A program made the translations under genes and the position numbers. This document shows, piece after piece, positions 63,375-64,000 of a stretch of 64,000 nucleotides of DNA (the stretch's first letter is position 1; every line of letters starts with the position of its first letter). Under the pieces are notes generated by a model. That model did not search any database, was not told where the DNA came from, and saw only the letters and a list, made by a program, of their open reading frames with translations. Origin of the DNA: Synechococcus sp. CC9605 (GTDB lineage: Bacteria > Cyanobacteriota > Cyanobacteriia > PCC-6307 > Cyanobiaceae). Location: assembly GCF_000012625.1 (NCBI RefSeq), contig NC_007516.1:868001-932000 (forward strand), in the 5' to 3' direction.

Positions 63375-64000
63375 ATGGGCGCTGATCTAGATCTGGTTGT
63401 TCTCGGGGCGGGGTCCGGTGGACTGGCCGCTGCGAAACGTGCGGCCCGTCATGGAGCTCGTGTCGCGATCGTGGAGGGAGATCGCGTCGGCGGCACCTGC
63501 GTGATCCGCGGCTGTGTTCCCAAGAAGCTTTTGGTGTATGGCGCCCAGGCCCGCCATCAATTGGCGGATGCATCGGCCTATGGCCTTGAGATCGGTGCGG
63601 TGCGTTCGGATGTGCCTGATCTCCTGCGTCGGGTTCGCGCCGAGGTGGATCGGCTCAATGCACTCCATCTCGGATTCTTGGAGAAGGCCGGCGTTCAGTT
63701 GCTCTCCGGTTGGGGACGCTTCACGGCACCAGATCGCATCGGCATTTCCGATCAACGTGGTGGGCCCGTGCGGGAGGAACTCACGGCCCCGCGGTTTCTG
63801 GTGGCGGTTGGTGGTCGTCCGGAGCGTCCGGACATTCCAGGCACTGAAAAAACCTGGGTCAGTGATGACATGTTCCTGCGCGAGGATTTTCCTCCAGCGA
63901 TGGTCGTGGTGGGGGCCGGTTTCATCGCTTGTGAGTTCGCCTGCATCCTGCGAGGCCTCGGTGTTGCGGTCACTCAGGTGGTGCGTGGTACGCGCTTGCT
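63375..64000 (+). CDS. gor: Glutathione reductase (5' part)
   Basis: ATG 63375, open to the window end. FAD-binding start LDLVVLGAGSGGLAAAKRAA, the redox-active disulfide GTCVIRGCVPKKL, then FLVAVGGRPERPDIPG and VVVGAGFIACEFACILRG, the NADPH-binding Rossmann motif. It reduces GSSG with NADPH. Lying opposite to the GST, it suggests a small glutathione-related neighbourhood. Confidence 0.93.
   Translation, partial: MGADLDLVVLGAGSGGLAAAKRAARHGARVAIVEGDRVGGTCVIRGCVPKKLLVYGAQARHQLADASAYGLEIGAVRSDVPDLLRRVRAEVDRLNALHLGFLEKAGVQLLSGWGRFTAPDRIGISDQRGGPVREELTAPRFLVAVGGRPERPDIPGTEKTWVSDDMFLREDFPPAMVVVGAGFIACEFACILRGLGVAVTQVVRGTRL

Overview
The window reads as chromosomal DNA of a marine picocyanobacterium, most likely Synechococcus. 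The basis is gene content: a GGC-anticodon tRNA-Ala, a short-form HisG, cyanobacterial DUF3122 and DUF3104 proteins, a cyanobacterial-type LexA box and many 40-100 residue proteins of marine Synechococcus style. This was judged from protein families, not from a database match.

Layout. 1-637 is the end of pheS. 690-12,900 is an accessory block of envelope genes: a haem-type membrane protein, two paralogous beta-barrel proteins at its borders, a secreted NHL propeller, a MetA-type barrel, three tandem DUF1254/DUF1214 genes (two broken) and a frameshifted flavin amine oxidase. 12,986-27,804 is core genome: nadK, a degenerate response regulator, DUF192, cobL, a frameshifted sulfotransferase, a GBA2-type glucosidase, ribD, a K+-channel-like gene, an SRAP protein, ftsH, argF and lexA. 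27,865-49,923 is tRNA-Ala followed by two tandem integrated elements. 49,924-52,960 holds small accessory genes, including an orphan GrrA-like peptide precursor. 53,002-64,000 is core again: ridA, gloB, hisG, an ABC exporter, a GNAT, two glycosyltransferase-like genes, an HtrA-like lipoprotein, dnaA, a ParB-like gene, a GST and the start of gor.

The main find is the tandem pair. The 48-bp 3' end of tRNA-Ala occurs three times (27,892; 36,978; 49,876) and bounds element E1 (about 9.1 kb) and element E2 (about 12.9 kb). They share a gene order: small HTH protein, prim-pol/Zn-finger primase, VapE-like helicase, a catalytic-domain-only tyrosine recombinase on the opposite strand, a small conserved protein, a terminase-small-subunit-like protein, and a full-length integrase next to the right attachment site. 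There are no capsid, portal or large terminase genes. This is the plan of a phage satellite (PICI-like, or the tRNA-associated picocyanobacterial elements called tycheposons). E1 also carries a stand-alone Spo11/topoisomerase VI-A-like protein. E2 carries a cargo of small host-type genes. E1 keeps an intact integrase but has a broken primase, VapE and short recombinase. E2 has an intact primase and short recombinase but a broken VapE and integrase.

Several genes differ from intact form by one base, often in short homopolymers, so sequencing or assembly error must be excluded for those. In-frame stops (VapE, DUF1254 copy 1, E2 integrase) are better evidence of real decay.
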